DNA of 64,000 nt from Formosa agariphila KMM 3901 (lineage in GTDB: Bacteria; Bacteroidota; Bacteroidia; Flavobacteriales; Flavobacteriaceae), in the NCBI RefSeq assembly GCF_000723205.1, contig NZ_HG315671.1, positions 1,213,351 to 1,277,350 of the forward strand. The letters are read 5' to 3'. Made by a program: the position numbers and the translations under genes. This document shows, piece after piece, positions 27,348 to 36,762 of this stretch (within the stretch, counting starts at the first letter, position 1; each line of letters starts with the position of its first letter). The notes beneath the pieces are model-generated. The model was not told where the DNA came from. It saw only the letters and a program-made list of their open reading frames with translations, and made no database searches.

Positions 27348-28721
27348 ATGAAAATGAAAACGTTAAGGAACATGTGCTTACTGGTGGTAATCGTCATGTT
27401 AAACATGGGGCCAGTTTTGGCACAAGCAAGCTCGAAGAAGAAGTTATCGGACGACGAGCGTATGGAATGGTGGAGAGATTCTAAATTTGGTATGTTTATT
27501 CACTGGGGAGCTTACTCTATTATTGGAGGAGAACGCGGGAGTAAAATTGCTGGGGGTGGTGCAGAATGGGCCATGGATAAGCTAGACTACACTATTGAAG
27601 AATATGAAAAATATCCTGAAATGTTCAACCCACAGTTGTTCGATGCAGATGCATGGGTAACTATGGCGAAAAATGCTGGGATGAAATATATTGTATTGAC
27701 ATCTAAGCACCATGAAGGATTCGCATTATGGGATTCAAAAGTATCAGATTACGATATAATGGATACCGCACCGTTTAAGCGTGATATTGTTAAAGAATTA
27801 GCAGAAGCTTGTAAAAAACAAGGCATTAAATTTTGTTTATACTATTCAATCGTAGACTGGCATCACCCACAAGCACAGGGTAATTTATATCCAAATTACA
27901 ACATTTCTCAGCATGATGATCCGTCTGTTGTAAATCCAGAATTCCCAAAATATTACGAAAACTATATGAAGCCTCAAGTGGGTGAATTATTAAAAAATTA
28001 CGGCGATATTGGAGTAGTTTGGTTTGATGGAGATTGGATTTCAGATTATACTACAGAAATGGGGAAAGACCTTTACAAATACATTCGTGATATTCAACCA
28101 AATACTATTGTGAATAACAGAGTAGATAAGGGGCGAACTGGTATGGACGGAATGAATAATAAACCAGGTCAGTTTGCAGGAGATTTCGGTACACCAGAAC
28201 AAGAAATTCCTGATACAGGAATCGATTCAGATTGGGAAGCGTGTATGACCATGAATGGAACTTGGGGATATAAACCAGACGATGTGAATTGGAAAAGTAG
28301 TGAAGATTTAATCGAAAAATTAGTCGACATCGTATCTAAAGGAGGAAATTTTTTATTAAATATTGGACCTGATGGTTACGGACGATTCCCTGCGCAAAGT
28401 ATTCGCAGATTAGATGCTATGGGACAATGGACTAAGAAAAACGGTGAAGCGATTTATGGCGCGACTGCAAGTCCGTACGAGAAACCAAAATGGGGACGTT
28501 ATACTCAAAAAGATGGTGTAATTTATGCTCATGTTTTCGAGTGGCCAAAAGATGGTCTTTTAAAATTAAATAAAGATATCAAAGTTAAAAAAGCGACTTT
28601 ATTAACAGACCCTAATACAGAATTAAATGCACTTACAACCTCTCGAGAATTATTAATCGATGTGCCTCAATTAGCACCAGATACCACTGTATCTGTTGTT
28701 AAAATAGAGTTGGCTAAGTAA
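27348..28721 (+). CDS. GH29 alpha-L-fucosidase
   Basis: 457 residues, signal peptide to about residue 26 (PVLAQA). GH29 motifs: WWRDSKFGMFIHWGAYS, LTSKHHEGFALWDS, CLYYSIVDWHHP, and GVVWFDGDW with the nucleophile Asp; GGNFLLNIGPDGYG follows. The C-terminal beta-sandwich (about 375-457) begins with YEKPKWGRYTQKDGVIYAHV. It would release terminal alpha-L-fucose (GH29 includes 1,2/1,3/1,4-linkage acting enzymes) from the oligosaccharides. Last gene of the ten-gene operon, followed by a terminator at 28745. Confidence 0.92.
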   Translation: MKMKTLRNMCLLVVIVMLNMGPVLAQASSKKKLSDDERMEWWRDSKFGMFIHWGAYSIIGGERGSKIAGGGAEWAMDKLDYTIEEYEKYPEMFNPQLFDADAWVTMAKNAGMKYIVLTSKHHEGFALWDSKVSDYDIMDTAPFKRDIVKELAEACKKQGIKFCLYYSIVDWHHPQAQGNLYPNYNISQHDDPSVVNPEFPKYYENYMKPQVGELLKNYGDIGVVWFDGDWISDYTTEMGKDLYKYIRDIQPNTIVNNRVDKGRTGMDGMNNKPGQFAGDFGTPEQEIPDTGIDSDWEACMTMNGTWGYKPDDVNWKSSEDLIEKLVDIVSKGGNFLLNIGPDGYGRFPAQSIRRLDAMGQWTKKNGEAIYGATASPYEKPKWGRYTQKDGVIYAHVFEWPKDGLLKLNKDIKVKKATLLTDPNTELNALTTSRELLIDVPQLAPDTTVSVVKIELAK

Positions 28722-28744
28722 TAGTTAACTGTATTAAATATAAA

Positions 28745-28783
28745 AAAACAGGCAAGCAGCGTTTAAGGTGTTTGCCTGTTTTT
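28745..28783 (+). terminator. Terminator after GH29
   Basis: Stem aaaacaggcaa / ttgcctgtttt around a 16-base loop, ending in a T-run. It closes the operon started near 12662, about 16 kb of transcript. Confidence 0.75.
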
Positions 28784-28896
28784 GAATCTAATCTCGTGTT
28801 ATAACTTAATAAACGTTGTTATTATCTTTAATTAAGGAAGTCTAACAGCATAGCATTAAGGGTTTGAAATACATTTAAAAGTAATACATACAAAAA

Positions 28897-29847
28897 ATGA
28901 ATATTAATAAAAGCATGTTTAGCATTGTACTCGCATTTTTTCTACATGTTGGTATTGGGTTTTCACAAACAATTCCTTACGACAAACCAGAATGGGGAGC
29001 GTATACAGAAGGAGAAGAAGGGTTTTTACTGGCGCATATTTTTAATTGGCCAAAAGACGGTAAGTTAGTTATAGATAGATCAATTAAACCAAGAGAAGCA
29101 AGGTTGCTTTCTGATATCGATAAAAAGGTGAAAATAAGATTAGTTGATGGTAAATTAACGGCATTTTTACCAGAAGAAGCTCCAAATAGCCAAGTTTCAG
29201 TTTTAAGAATACAATTAATACCTACAGAAGATTGGGCAAATTTAGGACGTTATAGTCAAGCAAATGCCGAATTAAAAGCACCTAGTAAAAACGAAAATAG
29301 AGTGGTGTTTATCGGAAACTCCATAACCGATAACTGGACGCGTGATCATGGGGTGTTTTTCGAAGAAAATCCGAATTATGTCAACAGAGGAATTAGTGGA
29401 CAAACCAGTGCACAAATGTTATTACGTTTTAAACCAGATGTCATCGAATTACAACCCAAAGTGGTTGTTATTTCTGCAGGAACAAATGACATTGCAGGAA
29501 ATAGAGGCTATATAAGTTTAGACCGTATTGCGGCAAATATTTTTTCTATGGCAGAGTTAGCAAAAGCCAATAACATAGAAGTCGTATTGGCATCGGTACT
29601 TCCAGCAAGTAGTTATTCTTGGAGTCCATCAATTGAGCCGGCAGATAAAATTATCGAACTTAATACACGTATTAAAGCATATGCTAAAAAGAATAAGATA
29701 ATCTATTTAGATTATTATTCGCCAATGGTAAATGCAGATAAAGGTTTAAAAAAGGAATTGGGTAGAGATACTGTTCATCCAAATGTAGAAGGCTATCTTA
29801 TTATGGAGCCTATGGTGAAAGCTGCAATATCTAAAGCGCTAAAATAG
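28897..29847 (+). CDS. SGNH/GDSL hydrolase fused to a GH29-type C-terminal domain
   Basis: 316 residues, signal peptide to about residue 23 (GFSQ). Residues about 27-108 match the C-terminal sandwich of the preceding fucosidase (compare YDKPEWGAYTEGEEGFLLAH here with YEKPKWGRYTQKDGVIYAHV there, then NWPKDGKL versus EWPKDGLL). Residues about 125-316 are an SGNH hydrolase: VVFIGNSITDNW (block I serine, with Asn-Ser in place of the usual Asp-Ser), GISGQTSAQML (Gly block), ISAGTNDIAG (Asn block) and DTVHPNVEGY (Asp and His). It is likely a periplasmic sugar O-acetylesterase. No regulon operator precedes it; it may depend on read-through of the 28745 terminator or a weak local promoter. Confidence 0.85.
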   Translation: MNINKSMFSIVLAFFLHVGIGFSQTIPYDKPEWGAYTEGEEGFLLAHIFNWPKDGKLVIDRSIKPREARLLSDIDKKVKIRLVDGKLTAFLPEEAPNSQVSVLRIQLIPTEDWANLGRYSQANAELKAPSKNENRVVFIGNSITDNWTRDHGVFFEENPNYVNRGISGQTSAQMLLRFKPDVIELQPKVVVISAGTNDIAGNRGYISLDRIAANIFSMAELAKANNIEVVLASVLPASSYSWSPSIEPADKIIELNTRIKAYAKKNKIIYLDYYSPMVNADKGLKKELGRDTVHPNVEGYLIMEPMVKAAISKALK

Positions 29848-29871
29848 TTTTAAACATTCAAATTGTGAACG

Positions 29872-29914
29872 GCCTCATAATTACTTATAAAAAGTAATTA
29901 TGAGGCTTTTTTTT
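29872..29914 (+). terminator. Strong intrinsic terminator after the SGNH hydrolase
   Basis: Perfect 15-bp stem gcctcataattactt / aagtaattatgaggc, short ATAAA-type loop, eight T. Confidence 0.95.
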
Positions 29915-29944
29915 ACTTAAAAATTTATCCACCCCAAAATAGAC

Positions 29945-30005
29945 CATAATTTATAGTTCTTGAATGATGAATGATATACTTTTTAGTCTAAAATTAATAG
30001 TATTG
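29945..30005 (+). promoter_or_regulatory. Regulon promoter of the GH3 operon
   Basis: Half-sites CATAATTTA (29945-29953) and GATGAATGA (29966-29974), 21 bp apart; -7 box TAGTATTG at 29998-30005, 23 bp after the second half-site. Identical box to the 34657 promoter. Predicted transcription start near 30010, giving a leader of about 165 nt. Confidence 0.78.
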
Positions 30006-30176
30006 TATGTAACTAATAGTTAGTTGTAACGGTGCTTTCGAGTTTGTTTTAAATCTTGTATAGTAGATTTTAGTATTAAAATTTAAACGGAAAGTCATTT
30101 CAATACACATCATGTACTTCACATTTTAATGTATTTCATAGAAAAAAATAGTGAAGAGAAGATAAATAAAGAAGTT

Positions 30177-32729
30177 ATGAAAAAATACATGCTTTTAGCA
30201 GCCTGTTGTGTTTCAATGCTCTTGGTAGAGACGAGTGTGGCACAAGATCGCACAGCACTTCATAAGCGTGCAACTAAGCAAGCGAAAGACTTGGTGAAAC
30301 AAATGACTTTAGAGGAAAAAGTCAGGCTAATAGAAATGACAAATTTACCCATAGAGCGTTTAGATATTCCTGGACACCATTGGTGGAATGAAGCTTTACA
30401 TGGTGTAGCACGTCGTGGAGAAGCTACTCAGTTTCCTGTACCACTTTCTATGGCTTCAGGTTGGAATCCGTCTTTAATAAAAGACATGACTACCGCTATT
30501 AGTGATGAAGCTCGTGCACTTAATAATGCAGATACAGCCGAAGATAAAGCAAAACGATATCACGGTTTAACCTTATGGAGTCCTGTTATAAATATGGCGC
30601 GTGATCCACGATGGGGACGTACAGAAGAAACCTATGGGGAAGATCCCTTTTTAACCACTGAACTTGCATCTGCTTTTGTAAACGGATTGCAAGGAGATAA
30701 TCCTAATTATTTAAAGACTGTAGCGACTATAAAACACTTTGTAGTAAATAATACAGAACATAATCGTTTGCATGTGCGTCCAGATGTATCGGAGCGTGCG
30801 TTACGAGAATATTATTTTCCAGCGTATCGCGATGTGATTGCTCGCGAAGATGTAGAATCTATCATGACGGCGTATAATGGTTTAAACGGCATTCCGTGTT
30901 CTGCAAATAAATGGTTGTTAACCGATATTTTGCGCGACGAATGGGGCTTTAACGGGACTGTGGTAACCGATGTTGGAGTACCAGGACATTTGGTAGAGCA
31001 ACATAAATATGCTAAAAATGGACCAGAAGCTGCTATGATGATGATTACCGCTGGTGTAGATATGTATTCTGGATCGGACAGAACTAGAGAAGTTAATGAG
31101 AGAGAATGGTCTAAGCAAGCGGTTCAACAAGGTTTAATGAAAGAATCGGATTTAGATCAAGCTATTATTCGGAGTCTAGCTACGCGTATTAAATTAGGAC
31201 TTTTACGTTCAGATGAAGATAATCCGTATACTAAAATATCAACAGGTGTGGTTGGTTCAGAAAATCATTTAGCTATTGCTAGACAAATTGCACGAGAGGG
31301 TGCTGTGTTACTGCAAAATAAAAACAATGTGCTTCCTGCAACTCCAGAAAAATATAAATCTATTCTTTTTGCCGGACCTTATGTTAATGATGCGCCTTTT
31401 GGAGCTTACAGCGGAAATGCAGCAGGTATAGCTGCAACGCCTATGTTTGGTATGCAAGAAATTGCAGGAAACCAATTCGAAATTAAAAGTCAGTTAGGCG
31501 GGAAATGGTTATTCATTCCGGAAGGCAATTTAAACGTTCCTGGAAAGCCAGAGACTAAAGGCGTAACAGGAGAATATTTTGCAGGGACTAAACTCGAAGG
31601 TCATCCTATTTCGGTGAGAACAGATCGTGGTTTCGATTTGGATTTGCCAAAACCATTAGCACATATAGATCCTGAAATTCCACAGCCTACGTTTTCGGCA
31701 CGTTGGACAGCAGAATTAACTCCTAATCGTACCGGACTTCATTATTTTTCTATGACAGCTTTAAGTGGTGCACGTGTTTGGATAAACGATGAAAAAATTC
31801 TTGATAATTGGCATAGCAAAGCAAAGGATAACGAAGAATCTCAAGGGATTTTTCTAGAAGCTGGTAAAGCAGTAAATTTAAAAGTAGAATATTATAATGA
31901 AGAAGCAGAGCCCGCTCGTGCATTATTAAAATGGGTGGAACCCCAAGAGGTTGTTGCTGTAGAGCATCCAGAAGATAAATTGCTAATATACGTGGGTGGA
32001 CTTACATGGAGAATGTCTAAAGAATCTCATGATCGCATGAATTCTATTTTGCCAGAAGATCAGATGGAAGAAATTAAAGCATTGGCGTCTATATATCCAA
32101 ACATGTTAGTGGTATTAAATGGTGGCACAGTAGTGCAGTTATCGGAGTTAAATGACGTCGTGCCATCTATTCTTTTACAATGGTTTCCAGGGCAAGAAGG
32201 TGGTTATGCTTTAGCAGAATTAATTACAGGAAAGGTAAGTCCTTCAGGACATCTTCCACTTACATTTTACACTAATCCAGAGAAATTACCAGATTTTGAA
32301 GATTACGAAATCAGTAAAGGAAGAACGTATATGTATATGAAAGATAATGCTACCTATCCATTTGGATACGGATTAAGCTATACGTCGTTTGAGTATTCGG
32401 GATTGAAAATTACTCAGAATAAAAAAGAAGTCACGGCTGTATTAGATGTGAAAAACTCAGGACTTATGGATGGCGATGATGTGATTCAATTATATGTTAC
32501 CAATTTAGATTCTAAAGTATATCAGCCAATTCGTCAATTGAAAGCGTTTAAAAGAGTTTCTATTGCTAAAGGTGACACGGAGCAAGTAGAGTTACATTTT
32601 TCTATAAACGATATGCAGTGGTGGGATGTAAATAAACAAAAATATGTAGTAAATCTAGGGCGATACGAAATTCAGATTGGGAAGTCTTCAGCAGAAATTG
32701 TTCAGAAACAGATTATAACCGTAAAATAG
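30177..32729 (+). CDS. GH3 glycoside hydrolase with PA14 insert
   Basis: Start set at 30177 (MKKYMLLAACCVSMLLVETS), giving a normal signal peptide; 30129 would add 16 hydrophilic residues. About 850 residues. Order: GH3 N-terminal barrel (about 30-330) with HHWWNEALHGVAR, SPVINMARDPRWGR, TIKHFVVNN and nucleophile loop TVVTDVGVPG; GH3 C-terminal alpha/beta domain interrupted by a PA14 domain at about 462-594 (TGEYFAGTKLEG, GARVWINDEKI); fibronectin-III-like end. Exo-acting beta-glycosidase, for example beta-glucosidase or beta-xylosidase. First gene of a three-gene operon. Confidence 0.92.
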   Translation: MKKYMLLAACCVSMLLVETSVAQDRTALHKRATKQAKDLVKQMTLEEKVRLIEMTNLPIERLDIPGHHWWNEALHGVARRGEATQFPVPLSMASGWNPSLIKDMTTAISDEARALNNADTAEDKAKRYHGLTLWSPVINMARDPRWGRTEETYGEDPFLTTELASAFVNGLQGDNPNYLKTVATIKHFVVNNTEHNRLHVRPDVSERALREYYFPAYRDVIAREDVESIMTAYNGLNGIPCSANKWLLTDILRDEWGFNGTVVTDVGVPGHLVEQHKYAKNGPEAAMMMITAGVDMYSGSDRTREVNEREWSKQAVQQGLMKESDLDQAIIRSLATRIKLGLLRSDEDNPYTKISTGVVGSENHLAIARQIAREGAVLLQNKNNVLPATPEKYKSILFAGPYVNDAPFGAYSGNAAGIAATPMFGMQEIAGNQFEIKSQLGGKWLFIPEGNLNVPGKPETKGVTGEYFAGTKLEGHPISVRTDRGFDLDLPKPLAHIDPEIPQPTFSARWTAELTPNRTGLHYFSMTALSGARVWINDEKILDNWHSKAKDNEESQGIFLEAGKAVNLKVEYYNEEAEPARALLKWVEPQEVVAVEHPEDKLLIYVGGLTWRMSKESHDRMNSILPEDQMEEIKALASIYPNMLVVLNGGTVVQLSELNDVVPSILLQWFPGQEGGYALAELITGKVSPSGHLPLTFYTNPEKLPDFEDYEISKGRTYMYMKDNATYPFGYGLSYTSFEYSGLKITQNKKEVTAVLDVKNSGLMDGDDVIQLYVTNLDSKVYQPIRQLKAFKRVSIAKGDTEQVELHFSINDMQWWDVNKQKYVVNLGRYEIQIGKSSAEIVQKQIITVK

Positions 32730-32752
32730 CTAACTAATTAACTAAAACTATA

Positions 32753-33580
32753 ATGAAAATAAAACAATTAAAGGAGACCATACTTTTAGTCTTGATTGTA
32801 ACTTTTAATACTATAATTGTTAATGCACAATCTAAAGCTGTAAAAAACCAAGAATTTGAACCTATATTTAATGGCGAAAATTGGGATGGTTGGCATCTTA
32901 AATTAAGAAGTGGCGATGCAGAGATGGCTAAAAAAGTCTTTGCTATTGAAGATGAAGTGGTACATGTTTTTAGAGATATGCCAGATAGTCTAAACCTCAA
33001 TACAGGTGAAAATGCTACGCACGGTTTATTTTATACCAATAAAACATATAGCAAATACATCTTGAGATTCAAGTATAAATGGGGAAAGAAAATAACGAAT
33101 AATTTTGAAAGATGGCAATACGATGCAGGCGTATATTATCATGTGTCAGACGACAAAGTGTGGCCCATTGGAATAGAATATCAAATTAGATACAATCATC
33201 TTACCGACAAGAATCATTCAGGAGATTTAATTAGACCTAAAGGCGCAGGTTACGATTGGTTTTCTACTAAAGATGGTAAACATTTTCTAGCACCAAACGA
33301 TGGCGGAATTCTTGAAGATAAAAGTGATTGGATGCACTTAGCAACGCCAACTAAAAATCATAATGCATTAAACGATAAATGGAATACTTGTGAGATTATT
33401 GTTATGGGCAGCGAATATACCATTCATAAGCTAAATGGAGCTATAGTAAATATGGCTTTCAACTTAACGCCGGAAAAAGGTATTATCGGATTTCAATCGG
33501 AAACAGCAGAAATTTATTATCGTGATATAGAAATTAAAGAGTTTGAGAACAGTATTCCAATTGAAACCTTTTTAGATTAA
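32753..33580 (+). CDS. DUF1080 / 3-keto-disaccharide hydrolase-like secreted protein
   Basis: 275 residues with signal peptide to about residue 24 (IVNAQS). A single beta-jelly-roll of the LamG/concanavalin type with the DUF1080 opening EPIFNGENWDGWHLK, then YDAGVYYHVSD, IGIEYQIRY and the closing GIIGFQSETAEIYYRDIEIKE. DUF1080 (PF06439) proteins include enzymes acting on 3-keto sugars and others of unknown activity, and binding-only roles are possible. Lies between GH3 and an SGNH protein with short gaps (23 and 15 nt). Confidence 0.8.
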   Translation: MKIKQLKETILLVLIVTFNTIIVNAQSKAVKNQEFEPIFNGENWDGWHLKLRSGDAEMAKKVFAIEDEVVHVFRDMPDSLNLNTGENATHGLFYTNKTYSKYILRFKYKWGKKITNNFERWQYDAGVYYHVSDDKVWPIGIEYQIRYNHLTDKNHSGDLIRPKGAGYDWFSTKDGKHFLAPNDGGILEDKSDWMHLATPTKNHNALNDKWNTCEIIVMGSEYTIHKLNGAIVNMAFNLTPEKGIIGFQSETAEIYYRDIEIKEFENSIPIETFLD

Positions 33581-33595
33581 AAAACAATCTTAAAT

Positions 33596-34396
33596 ATGAA
33601 ACGTCAAACTTTTGTAGAATTGATGGTTACAGGAGTCCTCGCACTGGGTTTACAACCGTTAACCTATGCTTTTCAGAATTTAAAAGACACCAATCATGAC
33701 ATATGTAAAAAAGTTTGGGATGCATTATGTGGCGATATTGGAGAAACGTATAAAACCGATGCTTTTAACTATGTAGCTCCTGTAAAGGGGAAACCCAATG
33801 TGTTAATTTACGGCGATTCCATTTCCATTATGTATTCGTCTACTGTAATGAAAATCTTAGCGGGAAAAGCTAATGTAATTCGGTTATTTAAAAACGGAGG
33901 TTCTAGTAAACATTTTATTCCGAATATGGATCGAATGAATCAGACCATGTTTCAGCCAAATTTAGAAGCAGGTTGGAATTTTAAATGGGATGTTATTCAT
34001 TTTAATGTGGGTTTACACGATTTAAAATATCTTAAAGGGAAACATCTAAATCTAAATGGCGAGCAAGTATCAAGTATAAGTGACTACAAATTGCAATTAG
34101 ATGCTATTTGCACTTATCTAAGAACAAATCATCCGCAAGCAACATTAATTTTCGCCACTACAACTTCAGTTCCAAAAGGTGCTAAAGGTAGAAAAGAGGG
34201 CGATAGCGTAGTCTATAATAAGGCAGCTCTGGAAGTCTTGTCTCAGTATCCAGTTATAGAAATAAACGATCTGTATACGTTTACAAAACCACACCAAAAA
34301 GATTGGGCTCAAGCAGCAGGAAATGTGCATTACAATTCCTTGGGAAGTGAAGAACAAGGTAAAGCAGTTGCACGAGTAATTTCAGAATATTTATAG
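33596..34396 (+). CDS. SGNH-like hydrolase with altered block V
   Basis: 266 residues; N-terminus with a weak signal sequence (VTGVLALGLQPLTYAF). SGNH features: NVLIYGDSISIMYSS (Ser), LFKNGGSSKHF (Gly block), DVIHFNVGLHDLKYL (Asn block: N-V-G-L-H-D), and NVHYNSLGSEEQGKA (His). In block V the Asp three residues before the His is replaced by Gly (G-N-V-H), so the triad may be a dyad. Probably an esterase acting on the same glycan. Last gene of the GH3 operon; no clear terminator hairpin follows. Confidence 0.75.
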   Translation: MKRQTFVELMVTGVLALGLQPLTYAFQNLKDTNHDICKKVWDALCGDIGETYKTDAFNYVAPVKGKPNVLIYGDSISIMYSSTVMKILAGKANVIRLFKNGGSSKHFIPNMDRMNQTMFQPNLEAGWNFKWDVIHFNVGLHDLKYLKGKHLNLNGEQVSSISDYKLQLDAICTYLRTNHPQATLIFATTTSVPKGAKGRKEGDSVVYNKAALEVLSQYPVIEINDLYTFTKPHQKDWAQAAGNVHYNSLGSEEQGKAVARVISEYL

Positions 34397-34603
34397 TTTT
34401 TTTCCTTTCGAAATACAACAGATTTTTGATGAAAATTATTTCAGAAACGTAAAATTTTGAGTGCTATTTTCACCTTATAAATCATTTTTTAAAGTAGCTT
34501 ATTTTATAATTCAACATGGTTTTTACTGTAAAGTTTTTTAGCATACATCGCATCATTTAGCTTTCAAAACCCAGAGATATCAATAGAAAATACCATAAAG
34601 GAA
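34397..34603. other. Intergenic, nothing recognised
   Basis: AT-rich spacer between the SGNH gene and the next operator, without an obvious hairpin terminator, so read-through from the GH3 operon is possible. Confidence 0.5.
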
Positions 34604-34664
34604 CATAGTTTATATAGAAAGAACTATGATTTACAGCAAATGTGACATAAATAAAATAGTATTG
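34604..34664 (+). promoter_or_regulatory. Regulon promoter of the 34.7-44.0 kb operon
   Basis: Half-sites CATAGTTTA (34604-34612) and TATGATTTA (34625-34633), 21 bp apart, then the -7 box TAGTATTG at 34657-34664 after 23 bp. The GAAC just before the second half-site is shared with several other sites. Start of transcription expected near 34669. Confidence 0.82.
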
Positions 34665-34736
34665 TTATAGTATAAGACACATGATAATCATATCGGCTAT
34701 TTTTATTTTAATAGCAGATAACTTTTTAGCTATTTT

Positions 34737-36689
34737 ATGACCTTTAAAAAAATATCATCTCAATCCCCTTTATTAGTCTTAGTGGCTGTGTTAATTTTAG
34801 CAACTTCATGCAATTCGCAATCAGAAAAAAGTCTAGAGCCATTAAATATTAAAGACTATTTAGAATTAGGTCATGCAGATACGTTGTACCCTTCACCGCA
34901 GCAAATGGAACTGCTTAAAAAAGCAATTCCGGAAGACCATTTTCAACCAGCTCCAAAAATATCAGATCGTTCGTATTGGGACCAAGTTGCTGCTTCTGTA
35001 TCAGGTCAGGCGTATTTAAAAAAAGCGAATACTTTATTAGACAGTAAACCCGAAGTGCCTATTACAGATAGCATTTATAGGTTGGCGAATAAAGATGGAA
35101 ACCGTAAAATATATAAGCCCAGATATTACCGAACTATGGACCGATTGGAACATTTTGTTTTAGCAGAATGTATCGAGAATAAAGGTCGTTTTTTACCTCA
35201 AATTAAAACCTTCTCAGATTCTATTATGGCTATGAAATCTTGGGTACATCCTAATCACGACGATAAAAATAATGGTATTTTAGAAGGTAGACGTGTCTCT
35301 ATAGATTTAGGCGCTCGTAAATTTGGATCGGTATTAGCATTAGCAGAATCCCTATTAGAAGACAAAATACCTCAAGAGTTACGAAATCAAATTAACGAAA
35401 ATCTTCAAAGACGTATTACAGACACCTATTTAAAAAGCACCGAGTTTTTAGACATAAATAATACTTGGATAAAAAGTACAAGCAATTGGAATTCTGTATG
35501 TACAAGTGGTGCTGTTTTAACCATAATTACTAATTCAGATAGTTATGAAAAACGTCTAGCAGCGGTTGGATCAGCAATAAATAGTATGACTTACTATTTA
35601 AGCGGATTTGGAGATGACGGTTATTGTTCTGAAGGTTTAGGCTATTGGGGATATGGCTTTGGACATTATTTATATTTAGCTCAAATATTACATGATTATT
35701 CAAACGGAAATATAGATTTATTTAAATTCGATAATCCAGAAAAATTAAGAAACGTAGGGAACTTTCCTGAAAATTTCGAAATACAGAGTGGGAGATGTGC
35801 ACCGTTTGCAGATGGCGTATCTTCAATCTCTAGTTCAGGTAGTAATTTTGCAAATGTATTGTCTGCAGAACATTATGGAGCCATTGTGCCTAACGAAATT
35901 AGGATGGAAGAAGCTGCAGAGCAACTAATTGCTTGGAACAATCCGGAGCTTTTTAAAGTTCAAGTACATCCTGTGATTTCAGAATTACCAAATCATACAT
36001 ATTATAACGATTTTGGTATGGTTATCTCTCGTGGAAAACAAGCACATCCGTTTTCAATTGCTTTAAAAGCTGGACATAATGATGAAAATCATAATCATAG
36101 TGACGTCGGGACTTATACCTTGGTTTTAGGATCAGATATTATGTCTGGAGACATTGGAGCACCATCTTATATGGCGGGTTCATTTTCGCCAAAAAATAAA
36201 GCGCGTAGTTCATGGGGCCATCCAGTGCCTTTAATTAACAACACATTACAATCTAATGGAAAAAGCTTTAAAGGTGTTTTTATAGCAACAAATTTTAGCG
36301 ACACTACAGATCACGTGGTTGTAGATATAAAACCAGCTTACGAGTTACCGATGTTAGAAACTTTAGAGCGTACCATGACGAATGATAAAAGGGGGAAAGG
36401 AACTATTACTGTTGAAGATTACTTTTTAGCTTCAGAACCTGTAGCATTCGAAACGACAATTATGACCTTAAACAATTATGAAATTATCGATAATAATACG
36501 GTGATTTTAACGTCTGAAAATAAGAAAGTAAAAGCCGAAGTTAAAAGCGAGGGCTTTAATGTTACTATTAAAGATATTCAAGTTCCCGTTAAACATTTAA
36601 GAGAAGGCGGTCCTGCATTTCGTATTGGTATTAAGGCTAAAGAGTCTGCAAAATCAGGAAAAATCACAATAATATATACACCGTTATAA
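34737..36689 (+). CDS. Heparinase II/III family polysaccharide lyase lipoprotein
   Basis: 650 residues with lipobox ATSC near residue 25. Alpha-helical toroid at about 60-390 (NNTWIKSTSNWNSVCTSGA, GFGDDGYCSEGLGYWGYGF) followed by the heparinase II/III sandwich with HNDENHNHSDVGTYTLVLG, the conserved His/Asn/Asp motif of this family. The helical part contains the Asn and Tyr residues expected for proton abstraction. It should cleave uronosyl linkages by beta-elimination. Of the lyase-like proteins in the window this has the most canonical motif set. First gene of a five-gene operon. Confidence 0.85.
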   Translation: MTFKKISSQSPLLVLVAVLILATSCNSQSEKSLEPLNIKDYLELGHADTLYPSPQQMELLKKAIPEDHFQPAPKISDRSYWDQVAASVSGQAYLKKANTLLDSKPEVPITDSIYRLANKDGNRKIYKPRYYRTMDRLEHFVLAECIENKGRFLPQIKTFSDSIMAMKSWVHPNHDDKNNGILEGRRVSIDLGARKFGSVLALAESLLEDKIPQELRNQINENLQRRITDTYLKSTEFLDINNTWIKSTSNWNSVCTSGAVLTIITNSDSYEKRLAAVGSAINSMTYYLSGFGDDGYCSEGLGYWGYGFGHYLYLAQILHDYSNGNIDLFKFDNPEKLRNVGNFPENFEIQSGRCAPFADGVSSISSSGSNFANVLSAEHYGAIVPNEIRMEEAAEQLIAWNNPELFKVQVHPVISELPNHTYYNDFGMVISRGKQAHPFSIALKAGHNDENHNHSDVGTYTLVLGSDIMSGDIGAPSYMAGSFSPKNKARSSWGHPVPLINNTLQSNGKSFKGVFIATNFSDTTDHVVVDIKPAYELPMLETLERTMTNDKRGKGTITVEDYFLASEPVAFETTIMTLNNYEIIDNNTVILTSENKKVKAEVKSEGFNVTIKDIQVPVKHLREGGPAFRIGIKAKESAKSGKITIIYTPL

Positions 36690-36762
36690 ATTGAACCAAC
36701 TCATTACAGTTTGAGTAAACCAACTAATGATATACAATAAACAAACGAACAAAAACATATTT

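Noticed and set aside
28784-28896. Regulon operator before the SGNH esterase
   Set aside because: TATAACTTA occurs near 28799, but no second half-site or box at the required spacing.
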